From Nageia nagi (taxonomy: Eukaryota; Pinophyta), in the NCBI GenBank assembly GCA_050084985.1, contig JBITNC010000001.1, positions 61,070,001-61,134,000 of the forward strand: a DNA stretch of 64,000 bases. Direction: 5' to 3'. This document shows positions 1-10,867 of this stretch, in pieces (the stretch's first letter is position 1; each line of letters begins with the position of its first letter). The notes beneath the pieces are model-generated. The model did not search any database. It was not told where the DNA came from and saw nothing but the letters and a program-made list of their open reading frames with translations. The position numbers and the translations under genes were made by a program.

Positions 1-2760
1 TAGCAGTTGGTACAAGAACCTGTGGCAATTATACACCTTATCAGATATTTCAGAGGGATCATGTCTTCTAGGTAAGGAGAGTGATGATTGGCTATGGCAT
101 AAGAGATTGGGACACATTTGTTTTAAAAACTTGATGAACATTTGCTCAAAAAGAGCAGTAAGAGATATGTCCAGTATCAGCACACCAGCAAATGATATTT
201 GTGATTCATGCCAAAAGGGAAAGCAAACTCGGCAAAGTTCAAAGTGAAAGAATATCACACAAGCAAACCATTGGAAATCGTACACACTGACCTATGCGGA
301 CCAATGAGAACACAAAGCTTCAATGGAGATAAGTATTTTATTTATTCATAGATGATTATTCAAGAATGACTTGGGTGAATTTTTAAAACATAAATCTGAA
401 GCTTTTGGAATGTTCAAAGCATTTAAAAATCAAGTAGAAAATTAGATAGAGAGGAGAATTAAATGTCTTCACTCAGACAGAGGAGGTGAGTTCACTTCTG
501 ATGAGTTTACTGAGTTTTGCATACAACACGGAATTAAAAGACAATTCTTGCAACTAGAACTCCACAAAAAATGGAGTAGTTGAAAGAAAAAATAGAGCAG
601 TACAAGAAATGGCTCGAACCATGTTGATAGAAAGCAAGGTTGCTGATAAGTTCTGGAAAGAAGCAGTGCATACTGTAGTGCATATTCAAAATAGATGTAT
701 GATGTGACCACATGAGGACAGAACACCATATGAATTATGGTTTGGAAGAAGAGCTACAATGAGGCACTTCAGGATCTTTGGCAGCAAATGCTATATTAAG
801 AGAATAGAAGAAAATTTAGGAAAGTTTGAGGATAGATCTGATGAAGGTATCTTTCTTCGTTACTCTTCGAAGAGCAAAGCATACAGGTGTTACAATAAAA
901 GGACAAAAACAATTCGTTGATAGTGCTGATGTTCGCATTGATGAGCAAAGAGATCTTCCCGAGAGAAATGATGATGATGATCTTCCTACCTATCAAGATT
1001 CAATTGAAGAAGACAAAAAGAATAAAAACAAATCTAAGCCTCCTGTACAGCAATCACAAGTAAAGAAACCAAAAGATTCAAATTCACCAAGTAACTCAAA
1101 TGGTGTTTCAGAAAATGAGTCGAAAGAAGATGAAAATTCAAAAACTCCACCAAATAGATGGCACAAGGATCATCCACAAGAGCAAATCATCGGTGAGTTT
1201 CATACAGGCATCCAAACTCGCAGAGGGGTTTCAAGCACCTATTCTCTCCTATCCAGTATAGAGCCTAAAAATGTCTCAAAGCTAGCCAAGATGAAAGCTG
1301 GATGAAAGCAAATGGAGGAAGAACTCACTCAAATTGAAAAGAATGAAACATGGGAACTCGTTCCTAGACCAGCCAACAAAAATGTGATTGGCACAAAGTG
1401 GATTTTTCACAATAAGTTGAATGAAGATGGGATAGTGGTTTGAAATAAAGCTAGACTTGTTTGCAAGGGATATGCTCAAGTTGAAGGAATTGATTTTGAA
1501 GAAACTTTTGCACCTGTGGCCAGATTAGAAGCTATTCGCATGTTTTTAGCTTTTGCAGTGCATAAAAACTTTAAAGTTTATCAAATGGATGTAAAATCAG
1601 CCTTTCTAAATGGCAAAATTGAGGAAGAAGTCTATATTGAATAGCCAGATGGTTTCCAATTAGGAGAGAATCCTAATCTGGTATGCAAACTAAAGAAGGC
1701 TCTGTATGGTTTAAAACAGGCACCTCAAGCATGGTACTCCATACTTGATACATATCTTCAGCAGTAAGGTTTAGAAAAGGAATGGTGGATAGCAATTTAT
1801 ACATTAAATCAGAAAAGGAAAATTAGCTAATTGTTGTTGTCTATGTAGATGATATAATCTTTGGAGGAAGCAAGAATGAGCTATGTAAAAATCTTGCTAC
1901 AACATGCAAACTGAATTGAGATGTCTATGATAGGTGACCTTGCATTCTTTCTCGCCTACAAATCAATCAGTTGAAGAATGGCATGTTCATTTCTCAAACC
2001 AAGTATGTTAAGGAGATGCTGAAGAAGTTTACCATGGAAGACTGTAAACCTATGCAGCACCCTATGATGACAGGCTGCAAATTAAGCAAGGATGATAAAG
2101 CACCAATAGTAGATCAAACACAATACATGTCAATGATTGGAAGTTTATTATATTTGACAGCTACTAGACCAGATATTCTTCAAGCAGTATGTATGGTTGC
2201 TCGATTTCAAGCAAATCCCAAAGAAACACATGTTACTGCAGTAAAGAGAATATTCAGATATCTCAAAGGTACAGTAGAATATGGTTTATGGTATCCTAGA
2301 GGAAAGGAATTTATCTTACTGCCTTTTCAGATGCAACTAGGCAGGATGCGTGGATGATAGGAAGAGCACCAGTGGAGGAGCATTTTATTTGGGTAATAAT
2401 CTTGTTGGATGGCACAGTAAAAAACAAGAGTCAGTATCCCTATCTACAGCAGAAGTAGGTATATAGCAGCAACTTCTTGCTGCACACAGATTCTATGGAT
2501 GAAGCAGATGCTAAAAGATTTTGGTATACAGATTAATGAGCCCATATCAGTTCTGTGTGATAACACAAGTGCAATCAATATCTCAAAAAATCTATTATGC
2601 ACTCACGAACAAAGCATATAGCAATCAGATATCACTTTCTAAAAGAAAGAGTGGCACAAGGAAAGTACAGTTGGATTTTGTTCCAACCACAGAGCAAGTA
2701 GCAGACATCTTTACAAAGCCTTTGCCCAAAGAATCTTCAAAAATCTTCGAAACAAGCTAG
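1..2760 (+). pseudogene. E1 copia pol remnant (pre-integrase, integrase, RT, RNase H)
   Basis: Translated in pieces, the region shows these in order: the GAG-pre-integrase motif LWHKRLGH (about 95-120); a CxxC pair with KGKQ just after it; integrase motifs HTDLCGP (about 280-303), SDRGGEF (about 474-495) and NGVVERKNR (about 570-600); an acidic hinge with many D/E/K/S residues (about 900-1180); and RT starting near 1300. The RT catalytic YVDD is intact at 1842-1853. RNase H follows, with STAE, CDNTSAIN, and QVADIFTKPL near 2697. Several frameshifts and in-frame stops (for example in the TATTGAATAG region near 1640 and the TGA/TAG codons near 700 and 1440) make it non-functional. The longest open stretch (826-1305) is the integrase C-terminal hinge. 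Confidence 0.92.
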
Positions 2761-3013
2761 GAGTTGTTGTCCTTCCCAAGCATTAGCTAGTTCTGAACGT
2801 CACATTCTCAGGGGGAGTGTTTATTTTTTCTTTCCTATATTGCTTCTGTGTATCTTGTTTTTTGTGCGCATACTACTAATTTCCTGAGAATGTCATGTAT
2901 GGACTCAGGGGGAGTCTGTAAATGCCCTTTGTTATTGTTGACAAAGGGGGAGAGAAAAGTCCGATGTTGGTGTCTGATCAAGTGGTGTTGCCAACAATTC
3001 CAAAGGGGGAGAT
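2761..3013 (+). promoter_or_regulatory. E1 post-pol spacer with repeated purine runs ending in the polypurine tract
   Basis: Between the end of RNase H and the LTR there are four G-rich purine runs: near 2810 (tcagggggagtg), 2906 (ctcagggggagt), 2943 (acaaagggggagag) and 2999 (ccaaagggggaga). The last one abuts the LTR and is therefore the likely plus-strand primer (PPT). The same four-run layout recurs in E9 at 57690-57880, so it is a conserved feature of this element group rather than chance. No ORF of note. Confidence 0.75.
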
Positions 3014-3164
3014 TGTTGAGCATGGATGATTGTCATTGTTGTCAAACCGCATGTTTTTTGGCTTTTTGTCTTCGCGTCCATTTGGTTTTGGCTATGTCTT
3101 TGCGCAGTAGTATGAGTTCATTTTAAGATCCCTGAGATGACATTCCGAATGAAATGATAAAGCT

Positions 3165-3520
3165 CAGTTGTGAAAAATTCTGGTTCTGGAGAAGGTGAGA
3201 GTTGTGAAAATGTTCGGATTCCGGAGAAGTGAGAGTTGTGAAAAATCGCCGTGGGTTTTCGGAGAAGGTGAGAGTTGTGAAAAATCTGGTTCCGGAGAAG
3301 GTGAGAGTTGTGAAAAATTTGGGTTCCGGAGAAGGTGAGAGTTGTGAAAAGTTCAGAAATTCTGGAGAAGGTGAGAGTTGTGAAAAATCCAGTTCCTAAG
3401 AAGGTGAGAGTTATGAAAAATCCGGGTTCTGGAGAAGGTGAGAGTTGTGAAAAGTTCGGGTTCCGGAGAAGGCGAGAGTTGTGGAAAATCCTGGGTTCCG
3501 GAGAAGGTGAGGTCAGCAAA
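3165..3520 (+). repeat. Tandem array in E1 LTR, about 10 units of 30-36 bp
   Basis: Each unit has the core GGAGAAGGTGAGAGTTGTG followed by AAAA and a short variable tail such as TCCGGGTTCC. I count about ten units including partial ones at the two edges. The regular period creates open frames on both strands (for example 3118-3519 minus and 3335-3550 plus), which are artefacts of the repeat. The array lies in the part of the LTR that would be U3, where such repeats can act as promoter elements. Confidence 0.9.
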
Positions 3521-3969
3521 GAGAAATTGAGGAGTGAAACAGTTAATTAAGATTCGAAGTAGAGCATTCGAAATATGAAGATGATGTCAGCGATTTTGGG
3601 TCTTAACCCAAAACTGATCTTGGAAGCGATGAGGTCAGCAAGGGGCAACTAAAAGAGCCAGAGCCAACGAGTAAACATTTCGGAAAAAATAATACGGGGA
3701 GATGATTTCACATTCTTTAATAGAACCGGATTCGAGATGATGAGGTCACAAAGAGTGATCAAATAGCTGTGAGTAAAGCATTCTAAAATGCAGAGATGAG
3801 ATTCAGCAAAGAGAGATTGAAAATCCAGAGTCCATAAAGTAAATGTTCGAAGTAAAATGTTTCCGGATCAAAAGGATGATGTCAAGAGGATAAGATAGTC
3901 GTGTTTGGTAAAGACCGGATTTGGAGATGATGACATCAGAAAGTATACAATAAACATCGTAAGAGAGAC

Positions 3970-4255
3970 AAAGAGTCCAGGATTATCAAAAATACCATTA
4001 TGAAGAAGAAAGAGTCCAAGATTATCAGAAATACCATATGAGAGAAAGTCGAGATTATCAAAATACCATTATGAAGAAGAAAAGAGTCCAGGATTATCAG
4101 AAATACCATTTGAAGAAGAAATCTGGATTATCAGAAATACATTATGAAGAAAAGAGTCGGGATTATCAGAAATACCATTATAAAGAAGAAAAGAGTCCGA
4201 AATATCAGAAATACCATATGAAGAAAAGGTCTGAACTATCAAATAATTAATACTG
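3970..4255 (+). repeat. Second tandem array in E1 LTR, about 7 units of 30-40 bp
   Basis: The unit has the form AGAGTCCAGGATTATCAGAA followed by ATACCATTATGAAGAAGAAA, with indels between copies. About seven units are recognisable. It is unrelated in sequence to the first array in the same LTR. The open frame at 4038-4250 is a by-product of this repeat. Confidence 0.88.
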
Positions 4256-5090
4256 TCAAATCTTCAAATCATGGAGAAAAAGGTATACATGTCTAAACAA
4301 CTCGATTGAGCAAGAGGAGCGTTCATCATACAACAGTTGCAGTCTCAGATAGTGAACCTCTTTGTGCAGAGCAGTTACAAATAAAGATTTTTTCATTTGT
4401 TTGGGAACATGTCATGACAGGAATAGTTTCATGAGGGGCTTTCTTGATGTGTAACGGTTGCAGGAAAGTATGTGTAGTGTGGATTGTAGATGAAGTAAAG
4501 ATGGGCGAGTAGAGAAGTGTAATAGAGGTGGTAAGAGTGTGAAAGAGGAGAGGAGTGTGGAGAGAAGAGTGGTCGTGGAGGTAATAGGGAGGAAGAAGGG
4601 AGTATCAGGAGAACGTGAAGTGAGCTAACGAATATGCAGATAGGAGTGTGATTGTTTAAGTGTGTTACTTTGGAGCTGTGTGCAGAGATAAAATAGTGAA
4701 CATTAGAGCTAGAACATTGAGGGTATTCTAGAACTGTATTCTTTTCTCCTTTTTGAATGTTGTCTCAAGTGGGTGCTTGAGAGCTAGAGTTGGTGCTCCA
4801 AGTAGTAGGTGCTACTATTTGCAAAGTGGTAGTTGGTGCTACCCTTCACAGTTGGTGCTGTGAATCTGTAAGCTTTCTTTAATGGCTGGATTTGGATTGG
4901 TGTCCAAGTAGTCATTTTCGGGGATGTAGCCAATCTGGTGAACCTCGTTACATCTGGTGTTGTGTGATGTACTGGTGTGCTTGCTCAATTTTCTCTGGCT
5001 TTTAATCTGTCTTTATTTAAGAAGGTTAAATTGATTATTTTTATATACACTGATTCACCCCCCCCTCTCAGTGTCACTCGAAGTCCAACA

Positions 5091-5428
5091 AAAGGGTGAT
5101 TCATGTCATGTCTTTTTACAATGGTTAAAAGGGTGATCCAAAGGAGGATTTTGGCTTATAAATAGAAGGCCCTCTCCTTAAGATTACTCACTTAATATTG
5201 AAAAAAAGTTATGCTCTAGGGTTAATGTTAAGAGAGGAAGAAAGAGGTCTTGTAAGAGAGTTATCTTTGTGAATGAGAAAGATCTTAGTTAGTGTATGTA
5301 TTCCCATGGTTGTAAGAACCATTTATATCTTGTGTCAATTAGTGATATTTTTTATGCTTTGAGTATTGATGTTTAAGAGAACTTTCAAGTGATCTTGGTA
5401 GATTAGTATTTTAGGATTAAATCCTTCA
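5091..5428 (+). repeat. 3' part of a copia LTR (same family as the LTRs at 42069-44482)
   Basis: Begins exactly where E1 ends and matches, by eye, the sense sequence of the LTRs at 42069-42569 and 43795-44205: the ACAATGGTTAAAAGGGTGAT stretch, the TATA box TATAAATA at 5157-5164, and the terminal AAATCCTTCA at 5419-5428. Its first half must lie upstream of E1, outside the window. A decayed RNase H gene follows directly, so this LTR was itself an insertion. Confidence 0.78.
5157..5164 (+). promoter_or_regulatory. TATA box of the LTR at 5091-5428
   Basis: TATAAATA, at the position held by the same motif in the related LTRs (42339-42346 minus). It is the predicted Pol II core promoter of that LTR. 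Confidence 0.5.
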
Positions 5429-5439
5429 AAAATTGGCTA

Positions 5440-5660
5440 GTCTATTACATGTCATTATGAAAAAACTAGCAACATTATCATGATAAAATATTTCATAGGT
5501 AGACTAAGCATATAGACATTCACTATCATTTCATGAGAGAATTATTGAATGAGGGATTCATTGAATTCAAATTTTGTAATTCTAGAGATCTTCTTCCAGA
5601 CATCTTCACTAAATAGCTAGAAAAATATTGATTCCTTAGTCTTTGAAATCAAATTGGGAT
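5440..5660 (+). pseudogene. Copia RNase H C-terminal remnant
   Basis: In one frame, downstream of the LTR, the translation shows TKHIDIHYHFMRELL (from about 5501), then SRDLLPDIFTK with a stop where the usual P or Q would stand. This is the hallmark C-terminal end of copia RNase H. The residues just upstream (about 5446-5500) are a decayed form of the preceding CDNTSAIN-type segment. It is the oldest layer of the nest at the left edge. The rest of its pol is not in the window. Confidence 0.8.
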
Positions 5661-7922
5661 TCAAATCATTGACATTAAAAGGGATAATGAAAGACTATAA
5701 TATTCTATGATTTGAATTTCTTTAATTTTTGAAATCAATAATTTTTATCTTATCTATCACCCACCAATGGCTTCTATTTGATTAAGTATTTCAACTACAC
5801 ACTTTAATTCCATTTGTAAGCATGTAGTTGAGAATTTAATGCTTTCAATTTGATCTTTTTGTGATCAAATCTTCTTCTATTATAAAGGATGGGTGTCCAT
5901 AATATTTTTTTGAGTGATTATGCATGCATCATACATATGTTCAAACTTATGTAATATCTTACATGCAACTTCTCTTCTCAAGTAAGATATAGGTACATCT
6001 TTATTATAGTAAAATTATTGATTCTTACATTGTATTATTCATCAATTGAAATAGTAAGAAATAATACTCTACAACTCTTGTTTGTGGTGTGGTTTCCATT
6101 TTTAGGCATGTATGTATGAGAAAACACTTCTAAATATTTACATAAATGATTTGGGGTAAAACCAAAGTGATATTTGACTATTTGGTGCTATATCAACTTG
6201 GTGGGTATTCATTAATTTTACATTATATGTATTCATTCATGATTTATTTATGGTTCTTTAAAATTACCCCTTTTTCAAATCATTTTGCTTCTATATGCTA
6301 TAACTATATTTTTATACCTCCTTTTATGTGATGTTTTTATGGTATATAACTAGTTTCAATACCTCTCTAACTATATAAAACATGATATACATTATAGGAA
6401 TATAACTCTTAGTTCATCTTATATTTTCTAACATGCACTTACCCAATCCTATTGAGTAAACCATGCAAAGTATTTAACTTCCATATGAGTTTTGACCTAT
6501 TTATTATTTTATATAAATTCTTTCCAATGATATACAACACTCTATGGTTTGGAAAACATTTGACATCACTTTTCTAAGATTTTATGATTACATATGATCA
6601 ATTTATCTTTGTCTAAGACTAGAATTATATCTCTATATAGGACCTAGATTTTAGATTCTATATTTATCACAAAACTGGATTTTGTATTGCTAATATGATC
6701 ATCTAAAAACCTTGGAAACCATACAAAATGGTCCATTATATATGCCTCAAAACATTCACTATATATTCCTAGGCCATAAAATCTAACCCATAAACTTCAT
6801 TGAATTTTCAACCCATATAGACTTCAAGATGGTTATCATAAATTCATACTTTATTCTAGCTCAAACAACCACATTCCCATATCATAATATAATAAATACT
6901 AGAGGATAAATACTCAATATATTCATCATGGTGTTGAATTACCCATACATGCATAATCTCATTCAAATAATAATGAATGTAGATCTCCAACATAATTATC
7001 CTCTCTTTAATCATAATCCATACATAATTCGCTTTAAATACTAATCTTCATTAGTGCATAATCCTCATCTTCTTCTCCATAATTCCTCAAGTATGAGACT
7101 TTAAATCTCCATAATACATCCTATAATCCTCATAAATCATAATATGATCATCCAAAATCATGAAGCATGTAAACATTAAATGAAGTTGGTGGATTTTTCC
7201 CTCTGTAGATGTCCAAAACTTGGTCTATAAAATGAGAAATCTCTCCTCTTCCAAAAGGATGCAATTCTTTTTTTTTTATCTTTTGAGTTCTTCTGATTTT
7301 ATCCATCACTTGCTCTCTTATTTTTATCACTTTTAATTATGTAGCTTAAGAAAATCAATAGAGAGAGACTCTTTTGATCGATCCATTTTCTCCAATCCAT
7401 AATCAATCCCCTCTTTCATGTCTTTACATATAGCTTCATTTCAGAATATATGTAGGTTTCATATGTTATGTTCAAATATTTTGCAATTGAATTAGAATAC
7501 AATTGAAAACAAGGTGAGTTAAACAAGATTGATAATTTTAATAAATGAAGGAAATTATGAAAAGGTTCATTTTCACAAGAAGTAAAATTAATCAAAAAAT
7601 GTTTAAACATTTTCTCTTATAATAAAATTCATTCTTAGAAATTAGATATTAACATCCTCTTAATGAATTTGTAGATACTTAAAAATTATTTAATAATTAA
7701 ATGTCTAACAATCTTAAAAATTATGCAATAATAATAAATGATATAGTAGTGAAGTAGCAATTAATTAATTTATAATAATGAAAAATAATAGTGAAATAGA
7801 TAATATGAAAAATTATCTTAATTATCATATCATATCTATACCTATCAAGATGAGATGAAATATACAATACATGTCATCCTTGCCTAAGAAAAAAGATCAT
7901 ATGCTAGAAATCAACTTTGTGT
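5661..7922. other. AT-rich stretch without recognisable genes
   Basis: No ORF above about 60 codons resembles a known family. It follows a copia RNase H end, so the first part is presumably that element's decayed 3' region. I could not find a matching LTR. The segment ends at the left border of E2. Confidence 0.5.
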
Positions 7923-9586
7923 TGAACTAGAAATGACATTGAGAGGGGGGGTGAATCAATTTGTAATTAAAACTTGAAGATAATAATCAAATGCATTATT
8001 GAATGATATTAAAACATACAAGAGCAACATATGAAAATATATTTAATAAGATTCACCATATTGATATGAAAATATATATAATAAGATTCACCATATTCGC
8101 TACATCCCCAAGAAAAGTTTGCTTGAATCATGGTCTAAATCCATCTTAGAAGTAAAGCACTCATTGTACAAAGGTTTACCGACACTCATTGAATGGAGCA
8201 CCAAGTCCATATTTTGTATCATGCACTACAAAGAGCACCAACCCCTTTGGTCAAATACCAAATTGGAAGATTATAGAAGAAAATGATTTTGGAAAACTTA
8301 TCAACTCTATCAAAAAGAACCTCAATGGTATAGCTCAACAATCTCCACACTCTCAGCTATCTTTGTTTGAATCAGCTTCATGTCTTCATATCCAATGCAC
8401 TATCCTTTTACCAATTTTTCAATCTTCCTTAACACTGACAACATTCACCTTTGTTTTGATTTCCCTATGTCTATATCAATATCATGTTTGATCATCTCAA
8501 CATAAACTTTACAATCTCCTCATTCCACAACAACAATAACTTGCCTCAACAATAACAAAACTTAGCATGCAACTATATCATCATTCTCCCTTTAGTAGCA
8601 CCTCTCATACTTACATGCCTTAGCAATAATAACAAACTTACTAACCTACACTTATTTTTACTTGCTATACTCAAAACTATTTTGACCAATTATAGTTCAT
8701 GGTAACTATCGTTAACTATAATTTTTAGTTACTTGAAATAATCACCACTCATTAGAACCTTTTTTTAGATTGCACATAATTACATTTGCTATTTCATCCA
8801 TAAATCACTAGTGAACAATAATAATGCTCATAATGATCATTCAATTATAACTTTGTCACTTTCAGTTAGAAAAAAATGAATACAAGAAATTCTCATACAT
8901 TGCAGTTGATATAACATTTTATATAAGTATCCAAATGCAATAAAACCTCCACCATTTGATAGATTTTTTCTTGTAGATATGAATTGAGTGGTTATATTAT
9001 CTCTTTTTCTTCAACAATGAGAAAATGGTATCAATTTTTGTGACTACAAGCTAGATACACCTCTCTCCACATAAGGCTTTAGTTCAACACATAAGGCTTT
9101 GTACCTCCATATAAGGCTTTGTAATTTTGTGGAAGGTTGGTATCTTTGCTTAAGGTATTATCTGACCATATAAACCCTTTTCTAATCGTATAAAATCTCT
9201 ACATAAGCCTAAATTTATCCGCATAAGCTCTTTCTTCTTCACATAAGGGCCTATTTTTCCTCATAAGGATATTTACTATTTGCATAAGCTTGTTCTTCTC
9301 TCTATAAGGTATTTCTACTTTGCATAGGCTCTTTGTTGTCTACACATGCTCATTCTTCTCTACATAAGCTCTTTCTTCTCCACACAAGCTCTTTAATCTC
9401 TACGTAAGGCATTGGTACTCTACATAAGACCCTTATTTTCTACATTAAATCATCACTTGATAATACATATGGTAACCTTAGTAAGAAATAATCTTGTTCT
9501 CCTTTGACATTAGCAATCTTGCTCACATTTGGCATTGATATTCCAACAATCTCCTTTGACAACAATGGTAGCACTAGAGGTCAACA
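7923..9586 (-). repeat. E2 3' LTR, 1664 bp
   Basis: On the minus strand it begins TGTTGACC (at 9586) and ends TAGTTCA (at 7923). It aligns with the LTR at 24037-25687 from end to end. It contains a tandem array of CACATAAGGCTCTTTCTTC-like units (about 9060-9430). The block ATTCACCATATTCGCTACATC near 8094-8109 is the minus-strand form of the shared LTR block. The open frame at 8189-8491 lies within the LTR, and I see no protein family in it. Confidence 0.85.
9060..9430 (-). repeat. Degenerate tandem array in E2 3' LTR
   Basis: About a dozen units of 25-35 bp built on CATAAGGCTTT or CATAAGCTCTTTCTTCTC. The equivalent array in the other LTR (about 25125-25520) has a different unit order and a run of CATAAGCCTAAATTT units, so the array has turned over independently in the two LTRs since insertion. 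Confidence 0.75.
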
Positions 9587-9900
9587 ATCTTCACCTTTGG
9601 CATTGTTATCAAAACTCTAGTCATGTTCTTTACTCCTCCTTTTTGTCAATAATGACAAAGGTGTAAAATTTGAGCATGAGAGCACTGCATGATTGCATAT
9701 TTTTCATTTCACATTAGCATAATTTTTTACATTAAAATAGAGATTGTTAGTAGAAGCACAACTCAATTTAAGCATAAATACTTAAAGAACTATAACATCT
9801 TCCATCAAGTCCACCATGAAAAATACAAACAAGTAGGAGAAGAAGATAAAAACTATGAATTTCTCCCCCTAAGAATGTGCAATGAATAATTGTCTAGTGT
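9587..9900 (-). promoter_or_regulatory. E2 post-pol spacer with polypurine tract
   Basis: Read on the minus strand this leads from the end of RNase H to the 3' LTR. The purine-rich sequence next to the LTR (sense GCCAAAGGTGAAGAT, about 9587-9601) is the likely plus-strand primer. It also contains a run matching the GACAAAAAGGAGGAG type (near 9635-9655), as in the spacers of E1 and E9. Confidence 0.6.
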
Positions 9901-10243
9901 TTAGAAATTCTAACCACTCCTAGCTTGGTCCTTAGGTACTCAAAGGTGAATTTTGGTAATGGCTTAGTGAAAATGTCAGCCACTTACTCTAAGTTAGGCA
10001 CAAAATCTAACTTGATGTCTCCTTTAGCAACTTTTTCTTTAAAAAATGATACCTAATGGTAATATGCTTGGTTTTAGAGTGCATAATGGGAATTTCATAT
10101 AGGTTCATGGATGATGTGTTATCATAGAACAAGGGAATGGGATCAGTACAAATTATACCAAGATCTTTCAAGAGTTGTTTCATCCATAAAACTTATGTGC
10201 AACAAGATGCAATTGTAATATACTCTACTTTTGCTATTGATAG
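9901..10243 (-). pseudogene. E2 RNase H C-terminal part
   Basis: Minus-strand translation gives, upstream to downstream, a decayed EYITIASCC, a CDN-like stretch, FLKEKVAKGDIKLDFVP, VADIFTKPLPK and KLGVV, the normal end of copia RNase H. It is cut at 10243 by the insertion of E3 and resumes at 15353 with the WHTKKHDSIS part. There are several stops. Confidence 0.85.
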
Positions 10244-10789
10244 TGTTAGAAAATGGAGACTACAACCAGTTAGAAAATAGAGAGCAGTTTCTTTCTGTCT
10301 AACACCAAATTTCAGTTACCAAGAAGCCATGACACCTGGTTATCAGTTATAGAAGGGTTGGGGGTTACCTAACGACCTTCCTAATCCAACTTGGGTTTAA
10401 GTTGGGTTAGTTTGTACCTATAAATAAGAGGCTTGAGTTGAGGCATGCATTATTGTAGTTTTGACAGCAATTGTGAAGTAGATTGTGATTGTTGAGAGAG
10501 AGAGATTGTAGTGAGGTTTTGTTGTAACTCCAAAGTGAAGATTGTAGCAAGGTTATGCTGCTGGTTTGTTGCTTGGAGGAATTTGAAGAATGATATGCAA
10601 AAGGGTTGAAAGCTTCTCTGTGGATGTAGCCTACATTGGGTGAACCACGTTATCTCTTGTGTCTCTCTTTGTGTGATTGATGTTCATGGTTATTTGATTT
10701 CAGTAGTATGCTTTGAATGTTGTTTATTTTGCTAAGGAGTAAGAGAATTACTGATGCTCTTGCTTATATAAACTTATTAAATCCTAACA
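10244..10789 (+). repeat. E3 5' LTR, 546 bp
   Basis: TGTTAGAAAATGG...AAATCCTAACA, inverted ends TGTTAG/CTAACA. Contains TATAAATA at 10419-10426, a GA-rich run near 10497 and the shared LTR block at 10621-10655. It differs from the 3' LTR at about nine sites, eight of them transitions. Confidence 0.95.
10419..10426 (+). promoter_or_regulatory. E3 TATA box
   Basis: TATAAATA at LTR position 176, followed by AAGAGG. The spacing to the LTR end leaves about 360 bp for R and U5. The motif is repeated at 14982-14989 in the other LTR. Confidence 0.6.
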
Positions 10790-10791
10790 AG

Positions 10792-10803
10792 TGGTATCAG
10801 AGC
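10792..10803 (+). promoter_or_regulatory. E3 primer-binding site
   Basis: TGGTATCAGAGC, two bases after the LTR, complementary to the 3' end of plant initiator tRNA-Met as in most plant copia elements. Confidence 0.9.
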
Positions 10804-10867
10804 TTGTTGTTGTGTTGGGATTTTGTTGGTGAATCTTGTGTGTAGATTAGAAACCAGGAAGAGCACT

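Larger units (their letters stand above)
1..5090 (+). mobile_element. E1: decayed Ty1/copia element, 3' part (pol, post-pol spacer, 3' LTR)
   Basis: The window opens inside a copia polyprotein at the GAG-pre-integrase domain and runs through integrase, reverse transcriptase and RNase H, then a purine-run-rich spacer and a 2.08-kb LTR. The 5' LTR and gag lie upstream of the window. The LTR is bounded by TGTTG...CAACA and is preceded by the polypurine tract ccaaagggggaga. The base after the LTR is already inside another LTR (5091-5428), so E1 inserted into that LTR. The TSD cannot be checked because the left flank is outside the window. The long LTR and the long post-pol spacer recall the SIRE/Maximus or Tork-type clades, but I do not assign one. 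Confidence 0.9.
3014..5090 (+). repeat. E1 3' LTR, 2077 bp
   Basis: Starts TGTTGAGCATGG directly after the polypurine tract and ends AAGTCCAACA, giving the inverted ends TGTTG/CAACA. It holds two tandem arrays (about 3165-3520 and 3970-4255). Near 4921-4960 it carries the block GGATGTAGCC...GGTGAACC that is shared by the other copia LTRs here. Only one LTR of the element lies in the window. Confidence 0.88.

Noticed and set aside
3118-3550. Open frames on both strands with regular repeats
   Set aside because: They arise from the tandem array in the E1 LTR, whose period keeps frames open. No start context, no protein family.
3970-4255. CRISPR-like array of repeats
   Set aside because: Units are contiguous tandem copies without unique spacers, inside a plant LTR.
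7918-7922. TSD for E2
   Set aside because: Left TGTGT and right CTTAG do not match. The duplication is decayed or the ends have changed.
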